This document shows, piece after piece, positions 25,416 through 33,459 of a stretch of DNA of 34,034 bases (positions are counted from its first letter, which is position 1; every line of letters begins with the position of its first letter). The stretch is from NCBI RefSeq assembly GCF_001625085.1, contig NZ_BDAW01000098.1:1-34034 (forward strand). Reading direction: 5' to 3'. The notes below the pieces were generated by a model. The model searched no databases and was not told the DNA's origin. It saw only the letters and a program-made list of their open reading frames with translations. The position numbers were made by a program, and so were the translations under genes. The DNA is from Nocardia acidivorans NBRC 108247. Lineage in GTDB: Bacteria > Actinomycetota > Actinomycetes > Mycobacteriales > Mycobacteriaceae.

Positions 25416-26171
25416 CTAGTTCTCGTGCGTGAGCCAAATGGCCTCGGCGGCGATGCTGCCGAGGTCGATGGTGCGCTCGTCCACGCGCACCGCGATTGTC
25501 CCGGCGAAATCCCGCCGCTCCACCACAGCGATCGGCGTATCGAGGGCGATGCCGAGGGAATCGAAGTAGCGCAGCATCGCCGGATCGGAATCCGAGATGC
25601 GCGCGACGCGCCCGAACTCACCGTCGCCGAAATTGCTCAGCTGCCGGGCCGGGGGAGTGGGCACCGCACCGTCCACCGACGGAATCGGATCGCCGTGCGG
25701 ATCCCGGTCCGGATAGCCGAGTTTGGCGTCGATGCGTGCCATCAGGGTCTCGGAGACCGCGTGCTCGAGCACCTCGGCCTCATCGTGCACCTCGTCCCAG
25801 CCGTAGCCGAGTTCATTGACGAGGAAGGTCTCGATGAGTCGATGCCGTCGCACCATGGCGATCGCGGCGCGGCGGCCGTCCTCGGTGAGCGTGATGGCCC
25901 CGTACCGGGCATGCTGCACCAAACCCTGATCGGCGAGTTTGCGAACCGCTTCGGAGACCGTCGAGGCGGACACCCCGATTCGCTCGGCGAGCAGTTTGGT
26001 CGACACTTTCTCCGGCGACCATTCCTGCGCGGTCCAGATCACCTTCAGATAGTCCTGCGCGACCGAGGACAGCACCGGCGCGACACTGGTCGCGACGGCG
26101 GTGGAGGTACCGGTGGGTTCGGACGGATCGGCCAGCTCGCGGCGCGTGGCGATGTCTCGTTTTCCGGGCAC
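25416..26171 (-). CDS. sirR: DtxR/MntR-family metal-dependent repressor SirR
   Basis: This metalloregulator (251 aa from GTG 26171) resembles M. tuberculosis SirR (Rv2788), which sits at the same place between truB and ribF. Motifs are LSSVAQDYLKVIWTAQEW, the winged HTH STKLLAERIGVSASTVSEAVRKLADQGLV, the metal/dimer region VRRHRLIETFLVNELGYGWDEVHDEAEVLEHAVSETLMARID with GYPDRDPHGDPIP, and an FeoA/SH3-like C-terminal domain (RVARISDSDPAMLRYFDSLGIALDTPIAVVERRDFAG). The frame is open to ATG 26210, but GTG 26171 lies 7 nt after TAAGCT (leaderless). Manganese or iron is the likely co-repressor; no target gene is adjacent. Confidence 0.92.
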   Translation of the reverse strand: MPGKRDIATRRELADPSEPTGTSTAVATSVAPVLSSVAQDYLKVIWTAQEWSPEKVSTKLLAERIGVSASTVSEAVRKLADQGLVQHARYGAITLTEDGRRAAIAMVRRHRLIETFLVNELGYGWDEVHDEAEVLEHAVSETLMARIDAKLGYPDRDPHGDPIPSVDGAVPTPPARQLSNFGDGEFGRVARISDSDPAMLRYFDSLGIALDTPIAVVERRDFAGTIAVRVDERTIDLGSIAAEAIWLTHEN

Positions 26172-26178
26172 GTCACCG

Positions 26179-26184
26179 AGCTTA
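26179..26184 (-). promoter_or_regulatory. sirR -10 element (leaderless)
   Basis: TAAGCT on the minus strand stands 7 nt before GTG 26171. On the plus strand it overlaps TTAGGC (26182-26187), which looks like a half-site of DtxR/IdeR boxes, so autoregulation is possible but unproven. Confidence 0.45.
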
Positions 26185-26344
26185 GGCACAGCCGCAGCGG
26201 TTTCACACATCGGCGCGCCTGCCGGTGGATCGCGGCGAACAGGCGTGGTCGAGGGCGGTGCCGAACCGGTGAACGGGCGATGACGAGCATGCTTCGTCCG
26301 TGCGAGATCCGGACAGCCGAATATTGTCTGTGACGCGCTTTGCG

Positions 26345-26350
26345 TAGGCT
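26345..26350 (+). promoter_or_regulatory. ribF -10 element (leaderless)
   Basis: TAGGCT lies exactly 6 nt before GTG 26357. A weak TTGTCT (26324-26329) stands 15 bp upstream of it. Confidence 0.55.
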
Positions 26351-26356
26351 TCCGGT

Positions 26357-27310
26357 GTGCAGAGATGGCGAAGTCTCGATGAGATGCCCGCAGAGTGGGG
26401 CCGGTGTGTGCTCACGATCGGGGTGTTCGACGGCGTGCACCGTGGTCACGCCCAGCTCATCAGCCGTGCGGTGAAATCCGCTGCGGTGCGGGGTGTTCCG
26501 TCGGTGCTCATGACCTTCGACCCGCACCCGCTCGAGGTGGTGCGCCCCGGTTCGCATCCCGCGCAGCTGTCCACCCTGCACCGCCGGGCCGAGCTGGCCG
26601 AGGAACTCGGTATCGATGTCTTCCTGGTCATGCCGTTCACCAAGGATTTCATGAAGTTGACACCCGAGCAGTACGTCGAAGAGCTGCTCGTGAACAAGCT
26701 GCACGTCTCCGAAGTGGTCGTCGGCGACAACTTCACCTTCGGCAAACAGGCCGCGGGCACCGTGGACACCATGCGTGAACTGGGCTTGCGCTTCGGCTTC
26801 GACGTCGACGGCGTCCAACTGCTCGGCGAGCACGCGGTGACCTTCTCGTCCACCTTCGTGCGCGCCTGCCTGGCTTCGGGTGATGTGGCCGCGGCAGCCG
26901 AGGCGCTGGGCCGCCCGCATCGGGTCGAGGGCGTGGTGGTGCACGGTGACGGGCGCGGTCGCGGGCTCGGCTTCCCGACCGCGAATGTGGCCCCGGTGCC
27001 GCGCGGTGCGATTCCGGCCGACGGGGTGTACGCGGGCTGGTTCACCGTGCTGGACGATCCGGCCCGGACCCGGCGCATGGCTGCCATCTCGGTCGGCACC
27101 AACCCGACCTTCGAGGACGGCCGCTCCCGCACGGTCGAGCCGCATATCCTCGATTTCGACGGCGATCTCTACGACAAGCATGTGGCCGTGGACTTCGTCG
27201 ACCAGCTGCGCGGTATGCGCAAATTCGAGTCGATCGAGGAACTGGTCGAGGCCATCGGCCGCGATGTGGAACAGGCCCGCAAGGTGCTCACCGCCCAGAC
27301 CGTCGATTAG
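26357..27310 (+). CDS. ribF: Bifunctional riboflavin kinase / FAD synthetase RibF
   Basis: RibF phosphorylates riboflavin to FMN and adenylylates FMN to FAD. The N-terminal nucleotidyltransferase domain has GVFDGVHRGH (22-31), TFDPHPLEVV, PFTKDFMKLTPEQYVEELL and VVGDNFTFGKQAAG, then STFVRACLASGDV. The C-terminal kinase domain shows GRPHRVEGVVVHGDGRGRGLGFPTANV, IPADGVYAGWF, ISVGTNPTF, VEPHILDFDGDLYDKHVAVDFVDQLRGMRKFESIEEL. The length (317 aa) is normal. The GTG start fits the leaderless promoter and lies 185 bp from divergent sirR. Confidence 0.96.
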   Translation: MQRWRSLDEMPAEWGRCVLTIGVFDGVHRGHAQLISRAVKSAAVRGVPSVLMTFDPHPLEVVRPGSHPAQLSTLHRRAELAEELGIDVFLVMPFTKDFMKLTPEQYVEELLVNKLHVSEVVVGDNFTFGKQAAGTVDTMRELGLRFGFDVDGVQLLGEHAVTFSSTFVRACLASGDVAAAAEALGRPHRVEGVVVHGDGRGRGLGFPTANVAPVPRGAIPADGVYAGWFTVLDDPARTRRMAAISVGTNPTFEDGRSRTVEPHILDFDGDLYDKHVAVDFVDQLRGMRKFESIEELVEAIGRDVEQARKVLTAQTVD

Positions 27311-27439
27311 CCCCGATTAACAGTCCAGGTCAGCGGTCCGGTAACCTCGTCTGTCGGGTTTGCTGTGGTTCGCGGCGGCACCCGCCCGGGGTTCATACAC
27401 CGGTATCCGAGCGCGGACTGAAAAATCAGGAGTGATTCT

Positions 27440-27709
27440 GTGGCGCTGACCACTGAGCAGAAGAAGGCCATTCTGGCCGAGTACGGCCTGCACCCGACTG
27501 ACACCGGTTCTCCGGAGGCTCAGATCGCGATGCTGTCCAAGCGCATTTCCGATCTGACCGAGCACCTCAAGGTGCACAAGCACGACCACCACACGCGCCA
27601 CGGTCTGCTTGCGCTGATCGGTCGCCGTCGTCGCCTGTCGAAGTACCTGCAGGCCAACGACATCGAGCGTTACCGTTCGCTGATCGAGCGGCTCGGCCTG
27701 CGTCGCTGA
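27440..27709 (+). CDS. rpsO: 30S ribosomal protein S15
   Basis: S15 is a primary 16S rRNA binder in the 30S platform. The 89-aa length and the sequence (LTTEQKKAILAEYGLHPTDTGSPEAQIAMLSKRISDLTEHLKVHKHDHHTRHGLLALIGRRRRLSKYL) are fully typical, including the DTGSPEAQ and HHTRHGLL rRNA-contact motifs. The GTG start at 27440 has AGGAG (27428-27432) upstream. Its position before pnp is conserved in most bacteria. A possible TAACCT -10 lies at 27342-27347 in the 129-bp gap after ribF. Confidence 0.98.
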   Translation: MALTTEQKKAILAEYGLHPTDTGSPEAQIAMLSKRISDLTEHLKVHKHDHHTRHGLLALIGRRRRLSKYLQANDIERYRSLIERLGLRR

Positions 27710-27740
27710 TCGACGCGACACAACACAGCTGCCCAGGTAG

Positions 27741-27772
27741 TTGACGAACCGGCCAGCGGGGAGGCATAGAAT
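27741..27772 (+). promoter_or_regulatory. Possible pnp promoter
   Basis: TTGACG (27741-27746) is followed by overlapping -10-like CATAGA (18-bp spacing) and TAGAAT (27767-27772, 20-bp spacing). It would give a pnp leader of about 330 nt. Confidence 0.4.
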
Positions 27773-28111
27773 CTCCTCGTTGGCCTTTCGTGCATCCGGT
27801 GAACGCTGCCGTACGCACGCCAACATGAGCCGTATGCATCCGTCGCGTGGCGTCGGTCTTCGGTAGTGGCTTTTCGGGGCGCAGCAAGAGGAGAAGTTTT
27901 CGCGCTGCCGGAGGGCTTCGATCGATGACCGCCTCCGCGTCGCCGCCTCCAAGGGGAGAGGGCCGGGTGTGCGCGTGCGGGCCAGGAGGGTCCGCGAGCG
28001 CCCGTGCCGGGTACGGCTCACCCCTGCCAAGGGGACAAAACAGCCGGATCGCGTAGCGGTGCCCATCCGCGGCGCTGGTATCCGGCGAAGACGAGAGGTT
28101 GAGAGAAGAGA
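27773..28111 (+). ncRNA. Long structured pnp 5' leader (Actino-pnp candidate)
   Basis: There are 402 bp between rpsO and pnp without a credible gene. The leader contains short complementary arms: ACGCCA/TGGCGT (27817-27822/27848-27853), CGGAGG/CCTCCG (27909-27914/27932-27937) and the compact CCCCT-GCCA-AGGGG (28021-28034). The 9-mer CCAAGGGGA occurs twice (27949 and 28027). An RNA motif called Actino-pnp has been described upstream of actinobacterial pnp genes; assignment here rests on position and inverted repeats, not on a covariance search. A likely role is autoregulation of PNPase through RNase III or PNPase processing. Confidence 0.5.
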
Positions 28112-30373
28112 ATGACCGAAACTGTGACCAGTTCCGCCGCCGAGGTCGAGCCCGGCGTATTCGAGTCCGTCGCGCTGATCGACAACGGCGCCTACGGCAC
28201 CCGCACCATCCGTTTCGAGACCGGGCGTCTGGCCAAGCAGGCCGCCGGGTCGGTCGTCGCCTACCTGGACGACGAGACCATGCTGCTGTCGGCGACCACC
28301 GCCGGTAAGCACCCCAAGGACCAATTCGACTTCTTCCCGCTGACGGTCGATGTCGAAGAGCGCATGTACGCCGCGGGCCGCATCCCCGGCTCGTTCTTCC
28401 GTCGCGAGGGCCGCCCCTCCACCGACGCGATCCTGACCTGCCGCCTGATCGACCGGCCGCTGCGCCCGTCCTTCGTCGACGGTCTGCGCAATGAGATCCA
28501 GGTCGTCGTGACCGTCATGTCGCTCGATCCCCAGGATCTGTACGACGTGGTCGCCATCAACGCGGCGTCCGCCTCCACTCAGCTTGCGGGACTGCCCTTC
28601 TCGGGTCCGGTCGGCGGCGTGCGCGTCGCCCTGATCGGTGACCAGTGGGTCGCGTTCCCGACCGTCGAGCAGCTCGAGGGCGCGGTGTTCGACATGGTCG
28701 TCGCCGGTCGTGTCGTCGAGGGTGACGTGGCGATCATGATGGTCGAGGCCGAGGCCACCGACAATGTGCTCGCCCTCATCGCGGACGGCGGCACCGCGCC
28801 GACCGAAACCGTTGTGGCACAGGGCCTCGAGGCCGCCAAGCCGTTCATCGCCCGGCTCTGCAAGGCGCAGGCCGATCTGGCCGCGCTGGCCGCCAAGGAG
28901 ACTGCGGAGTTCCCGGTCTTCCTGCCGTACCAGGCCGATGTCTACGAGGCCGTACTCGGCACCGCCAAGGAGGAGCTGAACGAGGCGCTCGCCATCGCGG
29001 GCAAGCAGGAGCGCGAGGAGCGCACCGACGAGATCAAGCTCGCCGTGCTCTCCAGCCTGGCCGAGACCTTCGAGGGTCGCGAGAAGGAGATCGGCGCGGC
29101 CTTCCGCTCGGTCACCAAGAAGCTTGTGCGCCAGCGCATCCTGTCCGACGGCTTCCGCATCGACGGTCGCGGTCTGGCCGATATCCGTGCCCTCTCGGCC
29201 GAGGTCGCGGTCGTCCCGCGCGCCCACGGTTCGGCGCTGTTCGAGCGCGGCGAGACCCAGATCATGGGTGTCACCACCCTCGATATGGTGAAGATGGCGC
29301 AGCAGGTCGACTCGCTCGGCCCGGAGACCTCCAAGCGCTACATGCACCACTACAACTTCCCGCCGTACTCCACCGGTGAGACCGGTCGCGTGGGCTCGCC
29401 CAAGCGTCGCGAGATCGGCCACGGCGCTCTCGCCGAGCGCGCCCTGATGCCGGTGCTGCCGTCGCAGGAGGAGTTCCCGTACGCCATCCGTCAGGTGTCG
29501 GAAGCGTTGTCCTCCAACGGTTCCACCTCGATGGGCTCGGTCTGCGCCTCGACCCTGTCGCTGCTGAACGCCGGTGTGCCGCTCAAGGCCCCCGTCGCCG
29601 GTATCGCCATGGGCCTGGTGTCCGACACCATCAAGAACGACAAGGGTGAGGACGAGGTCCGCTACGTCGCGCTGACCGACATCCTGGGCGCGGAAGACGC
29701 CTTCGGCGATATGGACTTCAAGGTCGCCGGTACCCCCGAGTTCGTGACGGCGCTGCAGCTGGACACCAAGCTCGACGGCATTCCGTCGCAGGTGCTGGCC
29801 GGTGCGCTGAACCAGGCGCGCGATGCCCGTATGACCATCCTGGATGTCATGGCCGAGGCCATCAACATCCCGGACGAGATGAGCCCCTACGCCCCGCGCG
29901 TGACGGCCATCAAGATCCCGGTCGACAAGATCGGCGAGGTCATCGGGCCCAAGGGCAAGGTCATCAACCAGATCACCGAGGAAACCGGCGCCAACATCTC
30001 GATCGAGGATGACGGCACCGTCTACGTCGGTGCGACCAACGGCCCCGCGGCGCAGGCGGCGATCGATCAGATCAACGCCATCGCGAACCCGCAGCTGCCC
30101 AAGGTCGGCGAGCGCTTCCTGGGCACGGTCGTCAAGACCACCGCCTTCGGCGCGTTCGTCTCGCTGCTGCCGGGTCGTGACGGCCTGGTGCACATCTCCA
30201 AGCTGGGCAATGGCAAGCGCGTGGCGAAGGTCGAGGACGTGGTGAACGTCGGCGACAAGATCCGCGTCGAGATCGCCGATATCGACAACCGCGGCAAGAT
30301 CTCGCTCGTGCCCGTCGAGGAAGATTCGGACAACGCGGACGCAGCGGTCGCCGAGACCGTCGCGGCCGAGTGA
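28112..30373 (+). CDS. pnp: Polyribonucleotide nucleotidyltransferase (PNPase / GpsI)
   Basis: This 3'-5' phosphorolytic exoribonuclease and polymerase is central to mRNA decay. The 753-aa protein has two RNase PH domains separated by a helical domain (first: LIDNGAYGTRTIRFETGRLAKQAAGS, FFRREGRPSTDAILTCRLIDRPLRPSF; second: RIDGRGLADIRALSAEVAVVPRAHGSALFERGETQ, HHYNFPPYSTGETGR, SNGSTSMGSVCASTLSLLNAGVP). A KH domain follows (VIGPKGK at 610-616, ITEETGANISIEDDG), then a C-terminal S1 domain (GTVVKTTAFGAFVSLLPGRDGLVHIS) and an acidic tail. The ATG is preceded by a weak purine-rich site (GAGAGAAGAG) at the end of a long leader. A strong terminator follows. Confidence 0.98.
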   Translation: MTETVTSSAAEVEPGVFESVALIDNGAYGTRTIRFETGRLAKQAAGSVVAYLDDETMLLSATTAGKHPKDQFDFFPLTVDVEERMYAAGRIPGSFFRREGRPSTDAILTCRLIDRPLRPSFVDGLRNEIQVVVTVMSLDPQDLYDVVAINAASASTQLAGLPFSGPVGGVRVALIGDQWVAFPTVEQLEGAVFDMVVAGRVVEGDVAIMMVEAEATDNVLALIADGGTAPTETVVAQGLEAAKPFIARLCKAQADLAALAAKETAEFPVFLPYQADVYEAVLGTAKEELNEALAIAGKQEREERTDEIKLAVLSSLAETFEGREKEIGAAFRSVTKKLVRQRILSDGFRIDGRGLADIRALSAEVAVVPRAHGSALFERGETQIMGVTTLDMVKMAQQVDSLGPETSKRYMHHYNFPPYSTGETGRVGSPKRREIGHGALAERALMPVLPSQEEFPYAIRQVSEALSSNGSTSMGSVCASTLSLLNAGVPLKAPVAGIAMGLVSDTIKNDKGEDEVRYVALTDILGAEDAFGDMDFKVAGTPEFVTALQLDTKLDGIPSQVLAGALNQARDARMTILDVMAEAINIPDEMSPYAPRVTAIKIPVDKIGEVIGPKGKVINQITEETGANISIEDDGTVYVGATNGPAAQAAIDQINAIANPQLPKVGERFLGTVVKTTAFGAFVSLLPGRDGLVHISKLGNGKRVAKVEDVVNVGDKIRVEIADIDNRGKISLVPVEEDSDNADAAVAETVAAE

Positions 30374-30400
30374 TTGTCGTACGTCTGACGTAAAGTGCGG

Positions 30401-30445
30401 TGGCCCCCTTGCTCCGGATAATGGAGCGGGGGGCCATCGGTTTTT
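30401..30445 (+). terminator. Strong intrinsic terminator after pnp
   Basis: The left arm 30401-30415 pairs with 30423-30436 over 14 pairs (one wobble, one bulged T), including TGGCCCCC/GGGGGCCA. The loop is GGATAAT, followed by TCGGTTTTT and more T-rich sequence. Good U-tracts are uncommon in this GC range. Confidence 0.9.
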
Positions 30446-30475
30446 CCTGTTTTATCGCGCTGCGGGTTGGGAAGC

Positions 30476-31840
30476 ATGGGTCGGAAGAAGGACACTCCAC
30501 TGTCGGCTAAGAGTTCTGCACTGGTTCTCTCCACATCCGAAGCGCCATATGCCGATACCGGCGTGCGCAAGACCGTGCTGCCCGGCGGCCTACGCGTGGT
30601 CACCGAACATGTGCCGGGGGTGCGCTCGGCCTCCATCGGCGTCTGGGTCGGGGTCGGCTCCCGCGATGAGGGCGCCTCGGTCGCCGGGGCCGCGCACTTC
30701 CTCGAGCATCTGCTCTTCAAGGCCACGCCCACGCGCTCGGCCCTGGATATCGCACAGGCCATGGACGCGGTCGGCGGTGAACTGAACGCCTTCACCGCCA
30801 AGGAACAGACCTGCTACTACGCCCATGTACTGGACGAGGATCTGCCCATGGCGGTGGACCTGGTCACCGATGTGGTGCTCAACGGTCTGTGCCGGGCCGA
30901 GGATGTCGACGTCGAACGCCAGGTCGTGCTCGAAGAGATCTGCATGCGCGATGACGATCCCGAGGATATGGTCGGCGACGCCTTCCTGACCGCGCTGTTC
31001 GGCGATCATCCGATCGGCCGTCCGGTGATCGGCAGCGTCGAGAGCATCGAGACCATGGCCGCGTCGAAACTGCGGTCCTTCCATCAGCGCCGGTATCGCC
31101 CGGACCGGATGGTCGTGGCCGTCGCGGGCAATATCGAGCATGAGCACACCGTCGAACTGGTGCATCGCGCCTTCGCCAATCGCCTCGATCCCATTCGCGA
31201 ACCCGCTCCCCGCCGCGAGGGCAAATTCCGCCCGCGCAGCGAACCCGAACTGATCCGCATGTATCGCGAGAGCGAGCAGGCGCATCTGGTCTTCGGCACC
31301 CGTGCCTTCGGCCGGCACGAGGGTGAGAAGCGCTGGCCGCTCTCGGTCCTGAACACCGTCCTGGGCGGCGGCCTGAGTTCGCGTCTGTTCCAACGCATTC
31401 GGGAAGAGCGCGGTCTGGCCTACTCGGTCTACTCCAGCGTCGACACCTTCGCCGATACCGGAGCCTTCTCGGTCTATATCGGCTGTCAGCCCGAAAACCT
31501 CGGCAAGGTCGCGAGTCTGGCGCGCGGGGTACTGGAAGAGGTCGCCGCGGACGGCATCACCGATGCCGAATGCGCCCGTGCCAAGGGTTCGCTGCGCGGT
31601 GGCCTGGTCCTGGGCCTGGAGGACTCCGGCTCCCGGATGAACCGCATCGGCCGCAGCGAACTCAGCTACGGCAACCACCGCAGCGTCTCCGAAACTCTCG
31701 CCCGCATAGATGAAGTCACCACCGACGAGGTCTCCCGCATAGCCACCCAACTGCTGTCCCGCCCCACCGCCGTCTCGGTGGCGGGCCCCTATCGCCGCAC
31801 CCGCGACCTCCCCGCCGTGGTCCGCCGCCTGGTCGACTGA
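30476..31840 (+). CDS. pepR: M16 family zinc metalloprotease PepR
   Basis: A processing-peptidase-like (pitrilysin-family) enzyme of 454 aa, corresponding by position to M. tuberculosis Rv2782c. The inverted zinc motif HFLEH is at residues 74-78, with the distal ligand Glu154 in VLEEICMRDDDPEDM at the expected 76-residue spacing. The C-terminal inactive-like half begins after about residue 240 (LGGGLSSRLFQRIREERGLAYSVYSSVDTFADTGAFSVYIG). A TTG start nine bases earlier (30467) is possible; ATG 30476 has only a weak GGGA. It lies after the pnp terminator, so it needs read-through or its own promoter. Confidence 0.93.
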   Translation: MGRKKDTPLSAKSSALVLSTSEAPYADTGVRKTVLPGGLRVVTEHVPGVRSASIGVWVGVGSRDEGASVAGAAHFLEHLLFKATPTRSALDIAQAMDAVGGELNAFTAKEQTCYYAHVLDEDLPMAVDLVTDVVLNGLCRAEDVDVERQVVLEEICMRDDDPEDMVGDAFLTALFGDHPIGRPVIGSVESIETMAASKLRSFHQRRYRPDRMVVAVAGNIEHEHTVELVHRAFANRLDPIREPAPRREGKFRPRSEPELIRMYRESEQAHLVFGTRAFGRHEGEKRWPLSVLNTVLGGGLSSRLFQRIREERGLAYSVYSSVDTFADTGAFSVYIGCQPENLGKVASLARGVLEEVAADGITDAECARAKGSLRGGLVLGLEDSGSRMNRIGRSELSYGNHRSVSETLARIDEVTTDEVSRIATQLLSRPTAVSVAGPYRRTRDLPAVVRRLVD

Positions 31841-31859
31841 TAGTCGGACTACGGCGGGG
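31810..31859. terminator. Possible bidirectional hairpin between pepR and tetR
   Basis: Outer arms CCCCGCCGT (31810-31818) and ACGGCGGGG (31851-31859) are perfectly complementary and enclose a nested CGACT-GAT-AGTCG hairpin (31834-31846). It spans the stop codons of the two convergent genes. There is no U-tract, so termination is inferred from position. Confidence 0.4.
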
Positions 31860-32562
31860 GAGTCAGGCCCAGCGAGCGGATCAGGTGGGCTGTTTCGTTG
31901 CGGTAGAGCTTGTCCGGGTTCGTGGTCTGGGTGCGCAGGATGCCCAGGATCTCCAGGGAGACCAGGCCGTGCAGGTGGCCCCAGATGCGCAGGGCGATGG
32001 CTACGGCGGCCGGGGGTAGATCCGGGAATTGCTCGTCGACCACCCGGATCAGGTGGGGGTCGAAGTCGGGCCAGTCGAATTCGCTGTCGCCCTGGGCCTT
32101 CCGGGTCTGGGGCCAGGCACTGGCGGCCAGGCCGATCAGTCCGACGCACATGCGCCGCACCGCTTCCGGGGCGGGTCCGCCGTCGGGAGGTTGGTAGCCG
32201 GGCACCGGATCGCCGTAGATGAGCCGGAAGCCCTGCGGGTTGGTCAGCGCCCAGTCGCGGAATGCGTACGCCCACGCCGAGATTCGAGCGGACGCCGCCG
32301 TCTCGGGGTGCGCCTCGCGGGCCTGCTCCAGCACATCCGCCAGTTCGGTGGAGACGTCCTGGATGAGGGCGGTGACCAGATCGTCGCGGGTGGGGAAGTA
32401 GCTGTAGACGGCGTTCGCGGTCATACCCATCTCGCGGGCGATGGAGCGCAGGGCGATCGCGCCCGGGCCACCCTCGGCCATGAGCCGCAGGGCCACCTCC
32501 TTGATTTCCGCGGTGGTCTCCACGCGCCGCTTTTCACGCCGCGTCGGCGCTGCCGTATTCAC
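31849..32562 (-). CDS. TetR/AcrR family regulator
   Basis: A 237-aa repressor with a TetR N-terminal domain (RREKRRVETTAEIKEVALRLMAEGGPGAIALRSIAREMGMTANAVYSYFPTRDDLVTALI; HTH about 40-59) and a WHG-type C-terminal domain (WAYAFRDWALTNPQGFRLIYGDPVPGY, IWGHLHGLVSLEILG). The GTG start at 32562 lies 6 nt after TAGACT on the minus strand with no ribosome site, so it is probably leaderless. It is divergent from the NAD(P)-binding protein gene, its likely target, with 102 bp between them. Confidence 0.93.
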   Translation of the reverse strand: MNTAAPTRREKRRVETTAEIKEVALRLMAEGGPGAIALRSIAREMGMTANAVYSYFPTRDDLVTALIQDVSTELADVLEQAREAHPETAASARISAWAYAFRDWALTNPQGFRLIYGDPVPGYQPPDGGPAPEAVRRMCVGLIGLAASAWPQTRKAQGDSEFDWPDFDPHLIRVVDEQFPDLPPAAVAIALRIWGHLHGLVSLEILGILRTQTTNPDKLYRNETAHLIRSLGLTPPP

Positions 32563-32568
32563 GATGTG

Positions 32569-32574
32569 AGTCTA
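32569..32574 (-). promoter_or_regulatory. -10 element of tetR (leaderless)
   Basis: TAGACT on the minus strand is 6 nt before GTG 32562. Confidence 0.55.
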
Positions 32575-32581
32575 CAACGCC

Positions 32582-32624
32582 GTGTGATGACTGGACGTTG
32601 CGTAAAAATTTCACACCGTATAGT
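32582..32624 (+). promoter_or_regulatory. Promoter/operator region of the NAD(P)-binding protein gene
   Basis: TATAGT at 32619-32624 is a good -10 box, with a weak TTGCGT or GTTGCG upstream. GTGTGA (32582-32587) and TCACAC (32611-32616) form an inverted pair 23 bp apart, a possible site for the divergent TetR protein; the wide spacing makes this weak. Confidence 0.45.
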
Positions 32625-32664
32625 TTTCTCACGCCAGGCTAGTTCGCGGAGAAGTGGGAGCATC

Positions 32665-33363
32665 ATGTTCATCGGAATCATCGGGGCGACAGGCAATATC
32701 GGGCAGCACCTGGTCGAGGAAGCGGTAGGTCGCGGCCATCGGGTGCGGGCGTTCACCCGCGATGCCGCGGGGACTGTCGACGGTCCGAATGTCAGTTGGG
32801 CGAGCCTGGACCTCTTCGACACCGCGGCCGTCACCGCTGCCCTGCCGGGGCTGGATGTCCTGGTCAGCCTCTATCAACCGGGTAATGCCGCAAAGGATTT
32901 CGACGCCACCGTGCGCCAGGCGGTCGTCGATCCGACCACACACGTCAAGGCCGCCAATTCGCTGTTGACCGCGCTGCACACCCGGCCGCGGACCCGGCTG
33001 GTGGTGGTCGGTGGTGCGGGCAGTCTGGAATTCGCGCCGGGCCGCACTCTCGCCGACGACGATCAGCGATTGGCCGCCACCCTCGAAAGCATCGGGCTGC
33101 CATGGGAATACAGTGCCGCCGTGCGCGGTGCACGGGACGGTCTCAATGTGCTGCGCACCTCGAATCGACTCTGGACGTACTTGAGCCCCGCCGAGCAGAT
33201 CGGACCCGGGCCGCGCACCGGTCGCTATCGCGTCGGGGGCGATCAGGTGGTGGTCGACGAGTCGGGCGTCAGCCGGGTTTCTTTCGCCGATGCAGCGGTA
33301 GCGCTCGTCGATGAGATCGAATCTCCGCGATTCATTCAGCGTCGCTTCACCATTGGATACTGA
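32665..33363 (+). CDS. NAD(P)H-binding atypical SDR (NmrA/epimerase-like)
   Basis: The 232-aa product has a Rossmann fold with GATGNIG at residues 7-13 in MFIGIIGATGNIGQHLVEEAVGRGHRVRAFTRD. It further shows GLDVLVSLYQPGNAAKDFDATV, TRLVVVGGAGSLEF and a C-terminal SRVSFADAAVALVDEIE, as in the NAD(P)H-binding (YwnB/BlvR-like) group. There is no YxxxK motif, which is normal for atypical SDRs. The frame is open far upstream (to 32029), but ATG 32665 has GGGAG just before it and begins at the first beta strand. It is probably controlled by the divergent TetR. Substrate unknown. Confidence 0.9.
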   Translation: MFIGIIGATGNIGQHLVEEAVGRGHRVRAFTRDAAGTVDGPNVSWASLDLFDTAAVTAALPGLDVLVSLYQPGNAAKDFDATVRQAVVDPTTHVKAANSLLTALHTRPRTRLVVVGGAGSLEFAPGRTLADDDQRLAATLESIGLPWEYSAAVRGARDGLNVLRTSNRLWTYLSPAEQIGPGPRTGRYRVGGDQVVVDESGVSRVSFADAAVALVDEIESPRFIQRRFTIGY

Positions 33364-33459
33364 GCCGATTCGCGGTGGTGGCGTGACCATCGGATTGTCG
33401 GTGCACGCCATCCCGGCGACGTGGTGTGGCGGTCACGGATCTGCGGCACACTGGCTCGG

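Noticed and set aside
26182..26187. IdeR/DtxR box (TTAGGC) at sirR
   Set aside because: Only one 6-bp half-site is present without a symmetric partner; kept as a remark, not a feature.
27847..28056. 69-codon open frame in the pnp leader
   Set aside because: No ribosome site, Arg/Gly/Ser-rich translation, and it overlaps RNA secondary structure; more likely leader RNA.
27317..30193. 958-codon open frame on the minus strand
   Set aside because: It is antisense to pnp, rpsO and the leader; an artefact of high-GC codon bias, without recognisable domains.
30590..32275. 561-codon minus-strand open frame
   Set aside because: Shadow of pepR and, in another frame, of the tetR gene.
33380..33425. 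Third copy of the REP-like element (GCCATCCCGGCG)
   Set aside because: Only a short core matches and no inverted partner is present.
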